Shown here: positions 7,061 to 15,420 of the stretch, one piece after another
Layout of the letters: the number at the start of each line of letters is the position of its first letter
Position numbering within the stretch: position 1 is the stretch's first letter
Source: Tannerella sp.
GTDB lineage: Bacteria > Bacteroidota > Bacteroidia > Bacteroidales > Tannerellaceae
Length of the DNA stretch: 35,679 nucleotides
Direction of reading: 5' to 3'
Assembly (NCBI GenBank): GCA_031276175.1
Contig: JAISNP010000113.1
Span: 1-35,679, forward strand
Made by a program: the position numbers and the translations under genes
Notes under the pieces: generated by a model
What the model saw: the letters and a program-made list of their open reading frames with translations, nothing else
Databases searched by the model: none
Told to the model about the DNA's origin: nothing

Positions 7061-9166
7061 ATGGCGGATAAAACAGGATACGAATATTTCAGGCGCGACA
7101 CGAGTTGGCTTTCCTTCAACTATCGCGTCCTGCTGGAGGCCGACGACAGGACGCTCCCGATATACGAACGGATACGCTTCCTTTCGATATATTCGTCGAA
7201 TACGGAAGAATTTTACGAAATCCGCGTGGCGGAACATCGCACAGCCATTCGGGAGAAAAACCTCGCGGACGATGCCGTCGCGGAAATCAAAAAGACGCTG
7301 GAAGAGATCACGCACGAAGTAAACCGCCAGCAGCTGGAGTTTTACCGGATATTCTACGACGGCATTTTGCCCGAACTCCGGCGAAACAGGATTTACCTCT
7401 ACCGCGACCACCGCCCGAAACCCTTCCACCGCGACTTTGTGCACCGTTATTTCAAAGAATACATCTTCCCCTTCCTGGCGCCCATGACGCTGCTGAACGG
7501 CATCGAGACTTTCATCCGCGACCGCCGCCTCTATCTGGCGGTGCGTATACGGGAGAGGAAGACGGCGCAGTCGTACTGCGTCCTCATCAAACTTCCTTAC
7601 GACAAGGCGCCGCGCATCATCCCGCTGCCTCCGCACAGGGGAATGTATTACTACATGTTTGTCGACGACATGATACGCGCCAATCTCCCCTTTATCTTCA
7701 GAGACTACAAGGTTTGCAGCAACCATGCCCTCAAGATTTCGCGCGACGCCGATCTCTATCTGGAAGAGGTGCACTCCGAACAGATGCTCCGAATCATTCG
7801 CGAAAAGGTCGGGAAACGAAAGGTCGGCGGCGAAATAAGCCGCCTCATGTACGACCGCGACATGCCGGCCGCCCTGCTGCAATTCATCTGCGAGCGGTAC
7901 GGCATAAAGGAAGAATGTCTCGTGAGGGGCGGACGATACATGAACCTCCAGGACCTCGGCATGTTGCCCAATCCGTTTGGCGACAGGCTGTGCGCACACA
8001 TCCCGACGCCGATGCGCGTCGACCGTCCCGACGGGGGCGAATCCCTGTTCCGCGAAGTGGAACGGAGAGACGTCCTGCTGCATTTCCCCTACCAGAGATT
8101 CGACTGCCTGACGGATTTCCTGAAAGAAGCCGTGTATGACCCCGACGTGGACGAGATTAAAATCACGCAATACCGCGTAGCCCAAAACTCGGCCGTTATC
8201 GACCTGCTCCTCCAAGCCGCCGGGAACGGCAAGAAAGTGACCGTCTTTGTCGAAGTAAAGGCGCGTTTCGACGAGGAGCACAACCTGAGCACTGCCGAAT
8301 TGATGAACCTCAACGGCATCCGAATCATTTACAGCCGCTCGCATCTGAAGGTGCACGCCAAGGTAATGCTCATCCTTCGCCGGCAGGCAAACAAAGCCGG
8401 GTTTGCATACGTGAGCACCGGCAATTTCAACGAGAAAACGGCCGGATTTTATTCCGACATGGGGCTGCTGACCTCCCGCCGGGAGATCGTCGCCGAGATC
8501 AACGACCTGTTCCACGTACTCGAAGAACGCCCCGACCCGCCCACATTCCGCCTCCTGCTGGTGGCGCAGTTCAACATGACGGCAGAGCTGAAACGCATGA
8601 TCCGGCGCGAAAAGGAACACGCCGGCGCGGGAAAGAAAGGGCGAATCATCCTCAAGATGAACGGCCTGCAGGACGAAAGCATGATAGACGAACTCTACGC
8701 CGCCTCGGAAAGCGGCGTGGACATCGACCTCATCGTGCGCGGGATATGCTGCCTCGTCCCCAACAGGCCGTTCAGCAGGAATATCCGGGTGACGCGCATC
8801 GTCGACACGTTTCTCGAACATGCGCGGGTGTGGTATTTCCTCAACGACGGGGCGGAGGACGTCTACCTCTCTTCGGCCGACTGGATGAAGCGCAACCTCA
8901 ACCGGCGCATCGAAGCGGCCGTGCCGATTCTGGACGGCGACATCCGGCGGATGATTATCGACATCCTCCAAATCCAGTTGAACGACAACACGAAGGCCTG
9001 CTTCGTGGACGAGCACATGCGGAACGTGTTCAAGCGCGACGGCACGACCCGGCAGCCCGTGCGCGCCCAGACCGCCATCTGCGAATACATCAGGGAAAAA
9101 TACGAAACTCCTCCTCCGGCACGCGGCGGCTGCGGATGCGCCACTCCTGCGGATAAAGGTTATTGA
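7061..9166 (+). CDS. ppk1: Polyphosphate kinase 1
   Basis: At 701 residues it has the full PPK1 layout. The N-terminal domain is MADKTGYEYFRRDTSWLSFN with the later RFLSIYSSNTEEFYEIRVAE. A head domain follows, then two phospholipase-D-like C-terminal domains. H432 in HLKVHAKVML corresponds to the phosphorylated histidine of the family and H587 in FLEHARVWYF to the second essential histidine. YVSTGNFNEKTAGFYSDMGL and DVYLSSADWMKRNLNRRIE are also characteristic. The enzyme reversibly makes polyphosphate from ATP at the membrane and supports stress survival. It is divergent from the phosphoesterase gene, with nearly abutting promoters. Its last 77 nt overlap the 3' end of the convergent methyltransferase gene. 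Confidence 0.95.
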   Translation: MADKTGYEYFRRDTSWLSFNYRVLLEADDRTLPIYERIRFLSIYSSNTEEFYEIRVAEHRTAIREKNLADDAVAEIKKTLEEITHEVNRQQLEFYRIFYDGILPELRRNRIYLYRDHRPKPFHRDFVHRYFKEYIFPFLAPMTLLNGIETFIRDRRLYLAVRIRERKTAQSYCVLIKLPYDKAPRIIPLPPHRGMYYYMFVDDMIRANLPFIFRDYKVCSNHALKISRDADLYLEEVHSEQMLRIIREKVGKRKVGGEISRLMYDRDMPAALLQFICERYGIKEECLVRGGRYMNLQDLGMLPNPFGDRLCAHIPTPMRVDRPDGGESLFREVERRDVLLHFPYQRFDCLTDFLKEAVYDPDVDEIKITQYRVAQNSAVIDLLLQAAGNGKKVTVFVEVKARFDEEHNLSTAELMNLNGIRIIYSRSHLKVHAKVMLILRRQANKAGFAYVSTGNFNEKTAGFYSDMGLLTSRREIVAEINDLFHVLEERPDPPTFRLLLVAQFNMTAELKRMIRREKEHAGAGKKGRIILKMNGLQDESMIDELYAASESGVDIDLIVRGICCLVPNRPFSRNIRVTRIVDTFLEHARVWYFLNDGAEDVYLSSADWMKRNLNRRIEAAVPILDGDIRRMIIDILQIQLNDNTKACFVDEHMRNVFKRDGTTRQPVRAQTAICEYIREKYETPPPARGGCGCATPADKGY

Positions 9167-10460
9167 CGCGGCTGCCCACATGCCGGGCAAATCCCAGCGG
9201 AAGACTACGGTACGTGACCACGTGCAGCCCTTTCGGCACGTCGGCGCGCGGCGCGGGAGCTTCGCGCTGAAGGTAGCGCACGGCTTCGCGCCATGACAAC
9301 TCGACGCGCGGAAAGGCCTCCGGATGAAACGCCCGGCTCAGCGACAGGGCATGAGCGGGAACGGCGTCTTTCCCGCTCACCCGCCCGACGGGGATGCCGG
9401 CCGAACAGAGGCGCAGGCGCTCGGAAATAATCCCGAACAGATCCGCAGCACAGTCGGGAACGGCATGTATAACCCCCCGCCAATCCGCAAAGCGAAACGC
9501 CTCCGGCCGGCGAATCCATTCGCAAACCTGTGCCGGAGGCTTTGCCGGCCGCAACCCGCTCCCCGTTCTGAGAGAAATCCGCCGGCGCGGCGCATCCGCC
9601 TTACGCAGCACGGCGAGGAAGAACCCCTCCCCCCGCGTCCGGTGCGGATAAAACCGCAAGGCGGGAAGGCCGGCCTCCGCCCCGCAGTCGATGCCCCATC
9701 CGGCGTCGACATGCAGCGGCAACACCTCGGCGCACAACGCCTCCGCAAGCCGGCGCACATTTTCCTCGTTCTCCTCCCGGTTGAACGTACACGTGCTGTA
9801 CACAAACAGCCCTCCGGGGCGGAGCGCATCCCATACCTCGTGCACAATCCGCCGCTGCCGCCCGGCGCACAGCCGGACGTGCGCCGCGCTCCACTCGCCG
9901 CAACTCGCCGCATCTTTCCGAAACATCCCCTCGCCCGAACAGGGCATGTCCCCCACAATCAGGTCAAACAAATGCGTCAGCCCGCCCGCCTCCGCAGGAC
10001 TGCTGTTGGTCACGAACACGCGCTCAGCGCCCCATTTCAGTACGTTTTCCAGCAGCACGCCGCAACGGCTGCGCACCGTCTCGTTACTCACCACCACGCT
10101 CCCCTCCGGCAGCAGGCTGAGCAGATGCGTCGATTTGCCTCCCGGCGCGGCGCAAAGATCCAGGCACACCGCCGGCGACGTCACCAGCTGCCTCACCACC
10201 TGCTCCATACACATGGACGAGGCCTCCTGCACGTAATACGCCCCGCCGTGAAACATCGGGTCGAAGGTAAACGACGGCCGGTCGGAGAGATAATAACCCG
10301 TCTCGCACCACTCCACCCGTTCGCCCGGCCGGCAGGCAGGCGCCTTCGCCGGATTGACGCGGATGCTCACCGGCGGCTCGCCCTGCAAAGCTTCCGCCAG
10401 CAGAGGCCAGTCGCCCATCCATTCACTCATGCGAATCATAAAATCCGTCGGAATCTGCAT
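9090..10460 (-). CDS. RsmB/NOP-family RNA cytosine-C5 methyltransferase (RsmF-like)
   Basis: About 456 residues from the ATG at 10460, which is preceded by AAAAGGAAAAGAG. The SAM-binding motif is CLDLCAAPGGKSTHLLSLLP. The two family cysteines sit in VGDMPCSGEGMFRKD and VYSTCTFNREENEENV. The C-terminal part, with SLPLGFARHVGSRVNNLYPQ, resembles the RNA-binding tail of RsmF-type enzymes in Bacteroidetes. It should place m5C in rRNA or tRNA; the exact target is not visible. A minus-strand -7 element at 10483-10490 is its likely promoter. The stop at 9090 lies inside ppk1. Both overlapping ends look like genuine family ends, so the overlap is probably real. Confidence 0.9.
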   Translation of the reverse strand: MQIPTDFMIRMSEWMGDWPLLAEALQGEPPVSIRVNPAKAPACRPGERVEWCETGYYLSDRPSFTFDPMFHGGAYYVQEASSMCMEQVVRQLVTSPAVCLDLCAAPGGKSTHLLSLLPEGSVVVSNETVRSRCGVLLENVLKWGAERVFVTNSSPAEAGGLTHLFDLIVGDMPCSGEGMFRKDAASCGEWSAAHVRLCAGRQRRIVHEVWDALRPGGLFVYSTCTFNREENEENVRRLAEALCAEVLPLHVDAGWGIDCGAEAGLPALRFYPHRTRGEGFFLAVLRKADAPRRRISLRTGSGLRPAKPPAQVCEWIRRPEAFRFADWRGVIHAVPDCAADLFGIISERLRLCSAGIPVGRVSGKDAVPAHALSLSRAFHPEAFPRVELSWREAVRYLQREAPAPRADVPKGLHVVTYRSLPLGFARHVGSRVNNLYPQEWRIRSRRVPEEEFRIFP

Positions 10461-10482
10461 CTCTTTTCCTTTTTTTCCGGCG

Positions 10483-10490
10483 CAAAAATA
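10483..10490 (-). promoter_or_regulatory. -7 element of the RNA methyltransferase gene
   Basis: The minus strand reads TATTTTTG (exact TAnnTTTG), 22 nt before the ATG at 10460. No convincing -33 TTG is present. Confidence 0.45.
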
Positions 10491-10609
10491 GCACATTTAC
10501 CTGAAAAACGACCCTTGCGCGCTGCCTTGCAGCAGGCCGGAAGCAGCCTGTCGCGCACGGACACAATCCCTCCGACTGCAACCGTAAGACTAAAAATGTG
10601 TCGCAGCGT

Positions 10610-10634
10610 GTAACCTTTTCGGACAAAGTGCGTC
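10610..10634 (+). promoter_or_regulatory. ECF-sigma-like promoter for the DUF6249 gene
   Basis: GTAACC at 10610-10615 and CGTC at 10631-10634 are separated by 15 bp. This matches the general form of extracytoplasmic-function sigma promoters (AAC-type -35 and CGTC -10). The start codon is 45 nt downstream, and no TAnnTTTG element precedes this gene. No ECF sigma gene is present in the window, so the regulator would act from elsewhere. Confidence 0.6.
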
Positions 10635-10679
10635 AAAAAGGCGAAACGAACAAAAATATTAATTTTAAAACAAACGATT

Positions 10680-11102
10680 ATGAATATGGAATTTATCATG
10701 ATGCCTGCCGTTATGTGGATTTTAGTTACGGGATTTTACAAGATTATCGAACTTTATGCCCGTCGCAGAGAACGGATGATGATTATCGAGAAGTTCGGAG
10801 ACAAATTTGACCCCGCGCTGTTTAGCGGGATGTCGCCCGATTTTTTGGGACCGCACCGGGGCAAATCGTTCGGCGCGCTCAAATTCGGCTGCCTGCTGGT
10901 AAGTATCGGCCTCGGCCTGCTGGTGGGGATGCTAATCTCTTCGGCGCTGACTGCAAACGGTTATGACGGCAACGAGTGGCAAAATCGTCACGAACTGTCC
11001 ACCACCGCCTATTCGGCATCGGTATTGCTCTTTGGCGGCGCAGGACTGCTTGCGGCCTTTTTAATTGAGATTAAAATGAGAAACAAAGAGAAGCAGCAGT
11101 AG
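10680..11102 (+). CDS. DUF6249-like membrane protein
   Basis: The 140-residue protein starts with a membrane segment (FIMMPAVMWILVTGFYKIIELY), followed by a basic stretch (ARRRERMMIIEKFGDKFDP). Two more hydrophobic segments (about 68-88 and 112-130) and a Lys-rich C-terminus complete it. The layout, with helix, RRRER-type basic patch and two further helices, matches Bacteroidetes proteins annotated DUF6249, which are often found next to ECF sigma genes. The function is unknown. Here it stands alone but has an ECF-like promoter, which fits an envelope-stress regulon. Either ATG (10680 or 10686) could be the start. A strong hairpin and the first 21-bp tandem array begin directly after its stop. 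Confidence 0.7.
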   Translation: MNMEFIMMPAVMWILVTGFYKIIELYARRRERMMIIEKFGDKFDPALFSGMSPDFLGPHRGKSFGALKFGCLLVSIGLGLLVGMLISSALTANGYDGNEWQNRHELSTTAYSASVLLFGGAGLLAAFLIEIKMRNKEKQQ

Positions 11103-11117
11103 GCTTTTCGACTTTTC

Positions 11118-11150
11118 CCGGCCTTCCGGCAAACTTTCCCGGAAGGCCGG
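11118..11150. terminator. Strong hairpin formed by an inverted first repeat unit
   Basis: CCGGCCTTCCGG (11118-11129) and CCGGAAGGCCGG (11139-11150) form a perfect 12-bp stem with a 9-nt loop. A further partial ACTTT/AAAGT pairing lies outside it. It begins 16 nt after the DUF6249 stop, so it could stop transcription, although no T run follows. Confidence 0.45.
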
Positions 11151-11385
11151 CGAAAGTTGCCGGAAGGCCGGCGAAGTTTCCCGGAAGGCCGGCAAAAGTT
11201 CCCGGAAGGCCGGTGAAAGTTCCCGGAAGGCCGGCGAAGTTTGCCGGAAGGCCGGCGAAAGTTCCCGGAAGGCCGGTGAAGTTTGCCGGAAGGCCGGCGA
11301 AAGTTCCCGGAAGGCCGGCGAAAGTTCCCGGAAGGCCGGCGAAAGTTCTCGGAAGGACGGCGAAAGTTCCCGGAAGGCAATCCGG
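11118..11385. repeat. Tandem array 1: 21-bp units between convergent genes
   Basis: The motif GGAAGGCCGG recurs at 11141, 11162, 11183, 11204, 11225, 11246, 11267, 11288, 11309 and 11330. It appears with one change at 11351 and is truncated at 11372. Every step is exactly 21 bp. The core is CCGGAAGGCCGGCGAAAG. The segment between cores alternates mainly between GAAAGTTCC and GAAGTTTGC. One extra unit at the left end is inverted. The array fills the gap between DUF6249 (plus) and the S4 gene (minus). Reading frames run through it on both strands but encode only simple 7-residue repeats, so I treat it as non-coding. Confidence 0.92.
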
Positions 11386-11403
11386 AGGTAATGGGGATAA
11401 CGA

Positions 11404-11826
11404 TTAAAACTCTTCCTCGCCAAGTTCGAATCCGGACGGATCAAACGTTTCGGTATCGTCGATAAATTGTTCCAGGTCGCGGCGTTCCTTTTTCGTCGGG
11501 CGACCCAGTCCGCGCGCCCTGTCCACAAATCCCGAAATCTTGCCCATCGCCAGCAATTCGTACTGTTCGGGCGGCGTCACATTTTCAAGATATTCGGATA
11601 CAAGTTTTGCGCTCATCCGCCGCTCGGTAAGGGCTAATACCCTGAATGAAAAAGTGACGGGCGGTTTGCGGATTTGCAGCGTCTCGCCCGTGCGAATCAT
11701 CCGCGAAGGCTTCACGCTGACGCCGCCAATCGCCACTCTGCCTTTTTTGCAGGCTTCCGCCGCAATCGTCCGCGTTTTGAAAATGCGTGTCGCCCACATC
11801 CATTTATCTATTCGTACTTCGTTCAT
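11404..11826 (-). CDS. S4-domain RNA-binding protein (Hsp15-like)
   Basis: About 140 residues. The N-terminal S4 domain reads VRIDKWMWATRIFKTRTIAA then EACKKGRVAIGGVSVKPSRMIRTGE, the classic S4 signature as in heat-shock protein 15. A middle region follows, then GLGRPTKKERRDLEQF and an acidic tail. Hsp15-type proteins bind stalled 50S subunits carrying nascent peptidyl-tRNA. Position directly after pth (17 nt from its stop) fits a shared translation-quality role. The ATG at 11826 is used; a TTG two codons earlier also lies in frame. Confidence 0.9.
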   Translation of the reverse strand: MNEVRIDKWMWATRIFKTRTIAAEACKKGRVAIGGVSVKPSRMIRTGETLQIRKPPVTFSFRVLALTERRMSAKLVSEYLENVTPPEQYELLAMGKISGFVDRARGLGRPTKKERRDLEQFIDDTETFDPSGFELGEEEF

Positions 11827-11843
11827 CGACAATTTATTTTCGG

Positions 11844-12401
11844 TTAATTGTACAAATTCATAGTGGCGTCCGCACCGGCAAGGCAGAAGCTTTTCACCAT
11901 CTCCGAAGCCTTTTTTACGTGCGCGGGTAACTGTTCGAGTTCTTTCGGGTCGAATTGTCCGAGGACATAATCAATTTGTCTTCCCGGCGTAAAACTGTTC
12001 CCGATGCCGAAGCGCAGGCGGTTGTAGTGTTGCGTGCCCAGCGTTTCTTCGATGTGGCGCAGGCCGTTGTGTCCGGCGGCGCTTCCTTTCGGCTTAAGGC
12101 GTAACGTCCCGAAAGGCAGTGAAATATCGTCGACAACGATCAGCAGACGTTCTACCGGCAGATTTTCCTTTTGCAGCCAGTAGCGGACGGCGAGGCCGCT
12201 CAGGTTCATAAAAGTATTCGGTTTCAGCAGGATCAGTTCCGCGTTTTTCACACGCCTTAGCGCTACGGCGCCGTAGCGCATCTCGGTGAACGCAACGCCG
12301 CCTTCTTCGGCTGCGGCATTCACCACTCGAAAACCGATATTGTGGCGCGTCCCCAAATACTCCGGGCCTGTATTACCCAATCCTGCAATTAAAAACTTCA
12401 T
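11844..12401 (-). CDS. pth: Peptidyl-tRNA hydrolase
   Basis: At 185 residues it is the normal bacterial length. [20 protein letters not shown] carries the start motif and the catalytic His. [10 protein letters not shown] has the substrate-binding Asn, [20 protein letters not shown] the catalytic-site Asp, and [20 protein letters not shown] and RFGIG the rest of the active site. The enzyme frees tRNA from peptidyl-tRNAs that drop off ribosomes. The ATG at 12401 has a strong GGACAGGAA ribosome-binding site; the in-frame upstream start at 12449 would add unrelated residues. It lies between rplY and the S4 gene, a common bacterial order. Confidence 0.95.
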   Translation of the reverse strand: MKFLIAGLGNTGPEYLGTRHNIGFRVVNAAAEEGGVAFTEMRYGAVALRRVKNAELILLKPNTFMNLSGLAVRYWLQKENLPVERLLIVVDDISLPFGTLRLKPKGSAAGHNGLRHIEETLGTQHYNRLRFGIGNSFTPGRQIDYVLGQFDPKELEQLPAHVKKASEMVKSFCLAGADATMNLYN

Positions 12402-12424
12402 TTCCTGTCCGAACCATAATAAAA

Positions 12425-12465
12425 AGAAGGAGAAAATGCCGTCAGGCAAATCCTCCTCCCCTTCT
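12425..12465 (-). terminator. Possible attenuator between rplY and pth
   Basis: On the minus strand, AGAAG followed by a G-rich arm (12465 down) can pair with CTCCTTCT near 12432-12425, enclosing a small TGCC-TGAC-GGCA hairpin. Five T follow. Pairing is imperfect. It could reduce read-through from the highly expressed rplY into pth. Confidence 0.35.
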
Positions 12466-12498
12466 CAATAAATAAAAGTAGTACTAACAAACGGTCAA

Positions 12499-13149
12499 TT
12501 ATGTATTAGCCGTAGCTTCGCCGCGTGCGGCACGGGTCAGTTTCACCGAGCAGACAACGGCATTTTTTGCATTTATCAATTCCATATTATCGAACTGCAG
12601 ATCGCCCACCTGAATGGCTTTTCCCAGTCCGAGTTTTTCTACGTTAATTACCAGTTTCTCCGGCATTTTGTCAAACAATGCTTTCACGCGCAACTTGCGC
12701 ATTTCGAGGTTCAACTTACCGCCGGCCTTGACGCCTTCCGCATGGCCTTCGAGTACGACGGGCACTTCCATCACGATGGGTTTCGTGTCAAAGACTTCCA
12801 GGAAGTCAATGTGCAACACTGCATCCGTCACGGGATGGAACTGGATGTCTTTCATAATGGTTTTGACCGTGCGACCGCCTTCGAGCGACAAGTCGACCAA
12901 ATAGATGTGGGGCGTATATATCAAGTTGCGCACATCTTCGGTCGTCACTGTAAATTCCGTAATGACGAGACCTTTGTTGTTAGGCGCTTCAACTATCTTT
13001 TCGCCTGTGTTCAACGCGCCTTCAAACGGCAGGGCAACCGGCATCCGACCGTAAAGTATGGCGGGGATCAACCCTTTCTTGCGGATAGCTTTGGTAGCTT
13101 TTTTTCCGGTACCCTCTCTTGGGGCGCCTTTTAATTGAAATGTATTCAT
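12499..13149 (-). CDS. rplY: 50S ribosomal protein L25 / general stress protein Ctc
   Basis: About 216 residues from the ATG at 13149. The N-terminal 5S-rRNA-binding L25 domain (MNTFQLKGAPREGTGKKATK then IRKKGLIPAILYG, typical of the family) is followed by the beta-rich CTC domain (HIDFLEVFDTKPIVMEVPV, GHAEGVKAGGKLNLEMRKLR) and a short Ala-rich tail. It binds 5S rRNA in the large ribosomal subunit. An in-frame start at 13203 is rejected, since the conserved domain begins at 13149. A complete promoter (13230-13260) lies upstream. pth and the S4 gene follow on the same strand, possibly past an attenuator. Confidence 0.95.
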   Translation of the reverse strand: MNTFQLKGAPREGTGKKATKAIRKKGLIPAILYGRMPVALPFEGALNTGEKIVEAPNNKGLVITEFTVTTEDVRNLIYTPHIYLVDLSLEGGRTVKTIMKDIQFHPVTDAVLHIDFLEVFDTKPIVMEVPVVLEGHAEGVKAGGKLNLEMRKLRVKALFDKMPEKLVINVEKLGLGKAIQVGDLQFDNMELINAKNAVVCSVKLTRAARGEATANT

Positions 13150-13229
13150 TTGTTTATAAAAAATTGTGTTACTAAAAATCAGTTTTGCTTCCCAATTTCC
13201 CATTACACGAGGGGCTTAAAAAAGCGGGG

Positions 13230-13260
13230 CAAAGGTACACGAAGAATTTGATATTTCCAA
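13230..13260 (-). promoter_or_regulatory. Promoter of rplY
   Basis: The minus strand has TTG (13260-13258) and TACCTTTG (13237-13230), an exact TAnnTTTG, with 20 bp between. The leader to the ATG at 13149 is about 75 nt and A/T-rich. Confidence 0.65.
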
Positions 13261-13342
13261 GCGCTTGAAATGGAGAAAAATTTTTACGTCGGGATGGGGG
13301 AAAAATATTATTTAAAGAATACGGTCGTGTGTATTATTTTTC

Positions 13343-13350
13343 TACCTTTG
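13343..13350 (+). promoter_or_regulatory. -7 element of the methylmalonyl-CoA operon
   Basis: TACCTTTG (exact TAnnTTTG), 38 nt before the mce ATG at 13389. The -33 region lacks a clear TTG, so the promoter may be activated or rely on other contacts. Confidence 0.55.
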
Positions 13351-13388
13351 TGGCCGGATTACTTTTCCTTAATAAACAACTCATATTT

Positions 13389-13796
13389 ATGGACATTTCA
13401 CACATTGAGCATTTAGGCATTGCCGTTAAAAGTATTGAAGCCCATCTTCCTTATTACGAAAACGTTTTGGGGTTAAAATGCTACAACATCGAGGTTGTAG
13501 CCGATCAAAAAGTAAAAACTGCCTTCTTTAAGGCAGGACAGACAAAAATCGAATTGCTGGAACCGACGAGCGAAGACAGCGCCATCGCCAAGTTTATCGA
13601 AAACAGGGGCGAAGGCATTCACCACATCGCCTTTGCCGTTCCGTCCGTTCAAGATGCGCTGGACGAAGTGGCGTCGAAGGGCGTCCGGCTGATAGACAAT
13701 CATCCGCGCGGCGGGGCTGAAGGGTTGCAAATCGCGTTTCTGCATCCCAAATCAACGGGAAGCGTACTGACCGAACTGTGTATGAAAGGGGAATAA
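13389..13796 (+). CDS. mce: Methylmalonyl-CoA epimerase
   Basis: This 135-residue vicinal-oxygen-chelate protein starts MDISHIEHLGIAVKSIEAHL and includes NVLGL, TKIELLEP, EGIHHIAFAV and GSVLTELC. The metal ligands of the family can be placed at the first-strand His, the Gln of GQTKIELLE, the His of HHIAF and the final Glu of LTELC. It interconverts (R)- and (S)-methylmalonyl-CoA, the step between the B12-dependent mutase and the decarboxylase encoded next. An in-frame start at 13329 would overlap the promoter and is rejected. It is the first gene of a five-gene operon; mmdA follows after 52 nt. Confidence 0.95.
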   Translation: MDISHIEHLGIAVKSIEAHLPYYENVLGLKCYNIEVVADQKVKTAFFKAGQTKIELLEPTSEDSAIAKFIENRGEGIHHIAFAVPSVQDALDEVASKGVRLIDNHPRGGAEGLQIAFLHPKSTGSVLTELCMKGE

Positions 13797-13848
13797 CCCT
13801 CCCGGTTTGCCGATTCCAATATGTTAAACAACAAATAATAAATCATCA

Positions 13849-15402
13849 ATGAGCAATCAACTTGAAAAAGTAAAGGAATTAATCGCGTTACGCGATCAGG
13901 CGCGTGCCGGCGGCGGCGAATCAGCCATCGCGAAACAGCATGAACGCGGAAAGTATACCGCTCGCGAACGTATCTCAATGCTGCTGGACGAAGGCAGTTT
14001 TGAAGAAATGGACATGTTTGTAAAACACAGGTGTACAAACTTCGGGCAGGAAAAGAAAAACTATCTCGGCGACGGCGTCGTGACGGGAAGCGGAACGATT
14101 GACGGGCGTCTGGTTTATGTTTTCGCACAGGATTTCACCGTATTCGGCGGCTCGCTTTCGGAAACGATGTCGCAAAAAATCTGCAAGGTGATGGATATGG
14201 CCATGAAGATGGGCGCCCCGTGTATCGGCATCAACGATTCGGGCGGCGCGCGCATTCAGGAAGGAATCAATGCCCTGACCGGCTATTCCGAAATCTTCCA
14301 GCGCAACATTCTGGCTTCGGGCGTGATTCCTCAAATCTCCGGCATATTCGGCCCGTGCGCGGGAGGCGCTGTTTATTCTCCTGCACTGACTGACTTTACG
14401 CTGATGACGGAAGGCACGTCGTACATGTTTCTTACCGGCCCGAAAGTCGTTAAATCGGTCACGGGCGAAGACGTGAATCAGGAAAACCTCGGCGGCGCAA
14501 GCATCCATTCCTCAAAATCGGGCGTGACGCATTTCACGGCGCAAACCGAAGAGGAAGGGCTGGCCATGATTCGCAAGCTGCTCAGCTATATTCCGCAAAA
14601 CAATCTCGAAGAGGCGCCGCCGATCGAATGTTCCGACCCGATTGACCGCCTGGACGACAACCTGAACGAAATCATTCCCGACAGCGCCAATCAGGCTTAT
14701 GACATGTATGAAGTGATCGGAACAATTGTAGATAACGGCGAGTTCTTTGAAGTGCAGAAAGATTTTGCAAAAAACATCATCATCGGCTTTGCGCGTTTCA
14801 ACGGCTATTCGGTGGGTATCGTGGCCAACCAGCCGAAATATCTTGCCGGGGTGCTGGACTGCAATGCTTCGCGCAAGGCGGCACGGTTCGTGCGCTTTTG
14901 CGACGCCTTCAATATCCCGCTGGTTACGCTGGTCGACGTGCCGGGATTCCTTCCGGGAACGGGGCAGGAGTACAATGCCGTGATTCTGCATGGCGCCAAA
15001 CTGCTTTATGCCTACGGCGAAGCTACCGTGCCGAAAGTGACGGTCACGTTGCGCAAGTCCTACGGAGGGTCGCATATTGTGATGAGTTGCAAACAGCTGC
15101 GCGGAGACCTGAACTATGCGTGGCCTACGGCCGAAATCGCCGTGATGGGCGGTTTGGGCGCTACCGAAGTGCTTTATTCAAAGGAAATCAAGGAAGCTGC
15201 CGACCCCGCCGCACTGATGGACGAGAAGGTGAAGGAATACAACGAATTGTTTGCCAATCCGTATAATGCCGCCAAATACGGCTACATCGACGATGTGATT
15301 GAGCCGCGCAACACGCGCTTCCGCATCATCCGCGCCTTGCAGCAGTTGCAAACGAAGAAACTGACCAATCCCGCCAGAAAGCACGGAAATATTCCGCTCT
15401 AA
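13849..15402 (+). CDS. mmdA: Methylmalonyl-CoA decarboxylase alpha subunit (carboxyltransferase)
   Basis: At 517 residues this is an acyl-CoA carboxylase beta-type carboxyltransferase with both crotonase-like halves. Visible motifs are [90 protein letters not shown], and [17 protein letters not shown] with its oxyanion-hole glycines. It moves the carboxyl group from methylmalonyl-CoA to biotin on the mmdC product, giving propionyl-CoA. Propionyl-CoA carboxylase beta subunits look similar. The neighbouring sodium-pump subunits, and the absence of a biotin carboxylase gene, favour the decarboxylase. Confidence 0.93.
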   Translation: MSNQLEKVKELIALRDQARAGGGESAIAKQHERGKYTARERISMLLDEGSFEEMDMFVKHRCTNFGQEKKNYLGDGVVTGSGTIDGRLVYVFAQDFTVFGGSLSETMSQKICKVMDMAMKMGAPCIGINDSGGARIQEGINALTGYSEIFQRNILASGVIPQISGIFGPCAGGAVYSPALTDFTLMTEGTSYMFLTGPKVVKSVTGEDVNQENLGGASIHSSKSGVTHFTAQTEEEGLAMIRKLLSYIPQNNLEEAPPIECSDPIDRLDDNLNEIIPDSANQAYDMYEVIGTIVDNGEFFEVQKDFAKNIIIGFARFNGYSVGIVANQPKYLAGVLDCNASRKAARFVRFCDAFNIPLVTLVDVPGFLPGTGQEYNAVILHGAKLLYAYGEATVPKVTVTLRKSYGGSHIVMSCKQLRGDLNYAWPTAEIAVMGGLGATEVLYSKEIKEAADPAALMDEKVKEYNELFANPYNAAKYGYIDDVIEPRNTRFRIIRALQQLQTKKLTNPARKHGNIPL

Positions 15403-15420
15403 TTCTCAGCATTAAAGAAT

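Noticed and set aside
6737..9190. An 817-residue frame antisense to ppk1
   Set aside because: It mirrors the codon pattern of ppk1, which has full family motifs; the frame itself has no recognisable domain.
9324..10613. A 429-residue frame antisense to the RNA methyltransferase
   Set aside because: It is an Arg/Pro-rich shadow translation without domain features; the opposite strand has all catalytic motifs.
11423..11432. GTTCGAATCC, a tRNA T-loop-like string
   Set aside because: It lies inside the S4-protein coding region, and no acceptor or anticodon arm can be folded around it.
11009..11528. Long open frames on both strands through array 1
   Set aside because: Any frame stays open because the period is a multiple of three. 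The products are only 7-residue repeats without start signals, and they overlap real genes.
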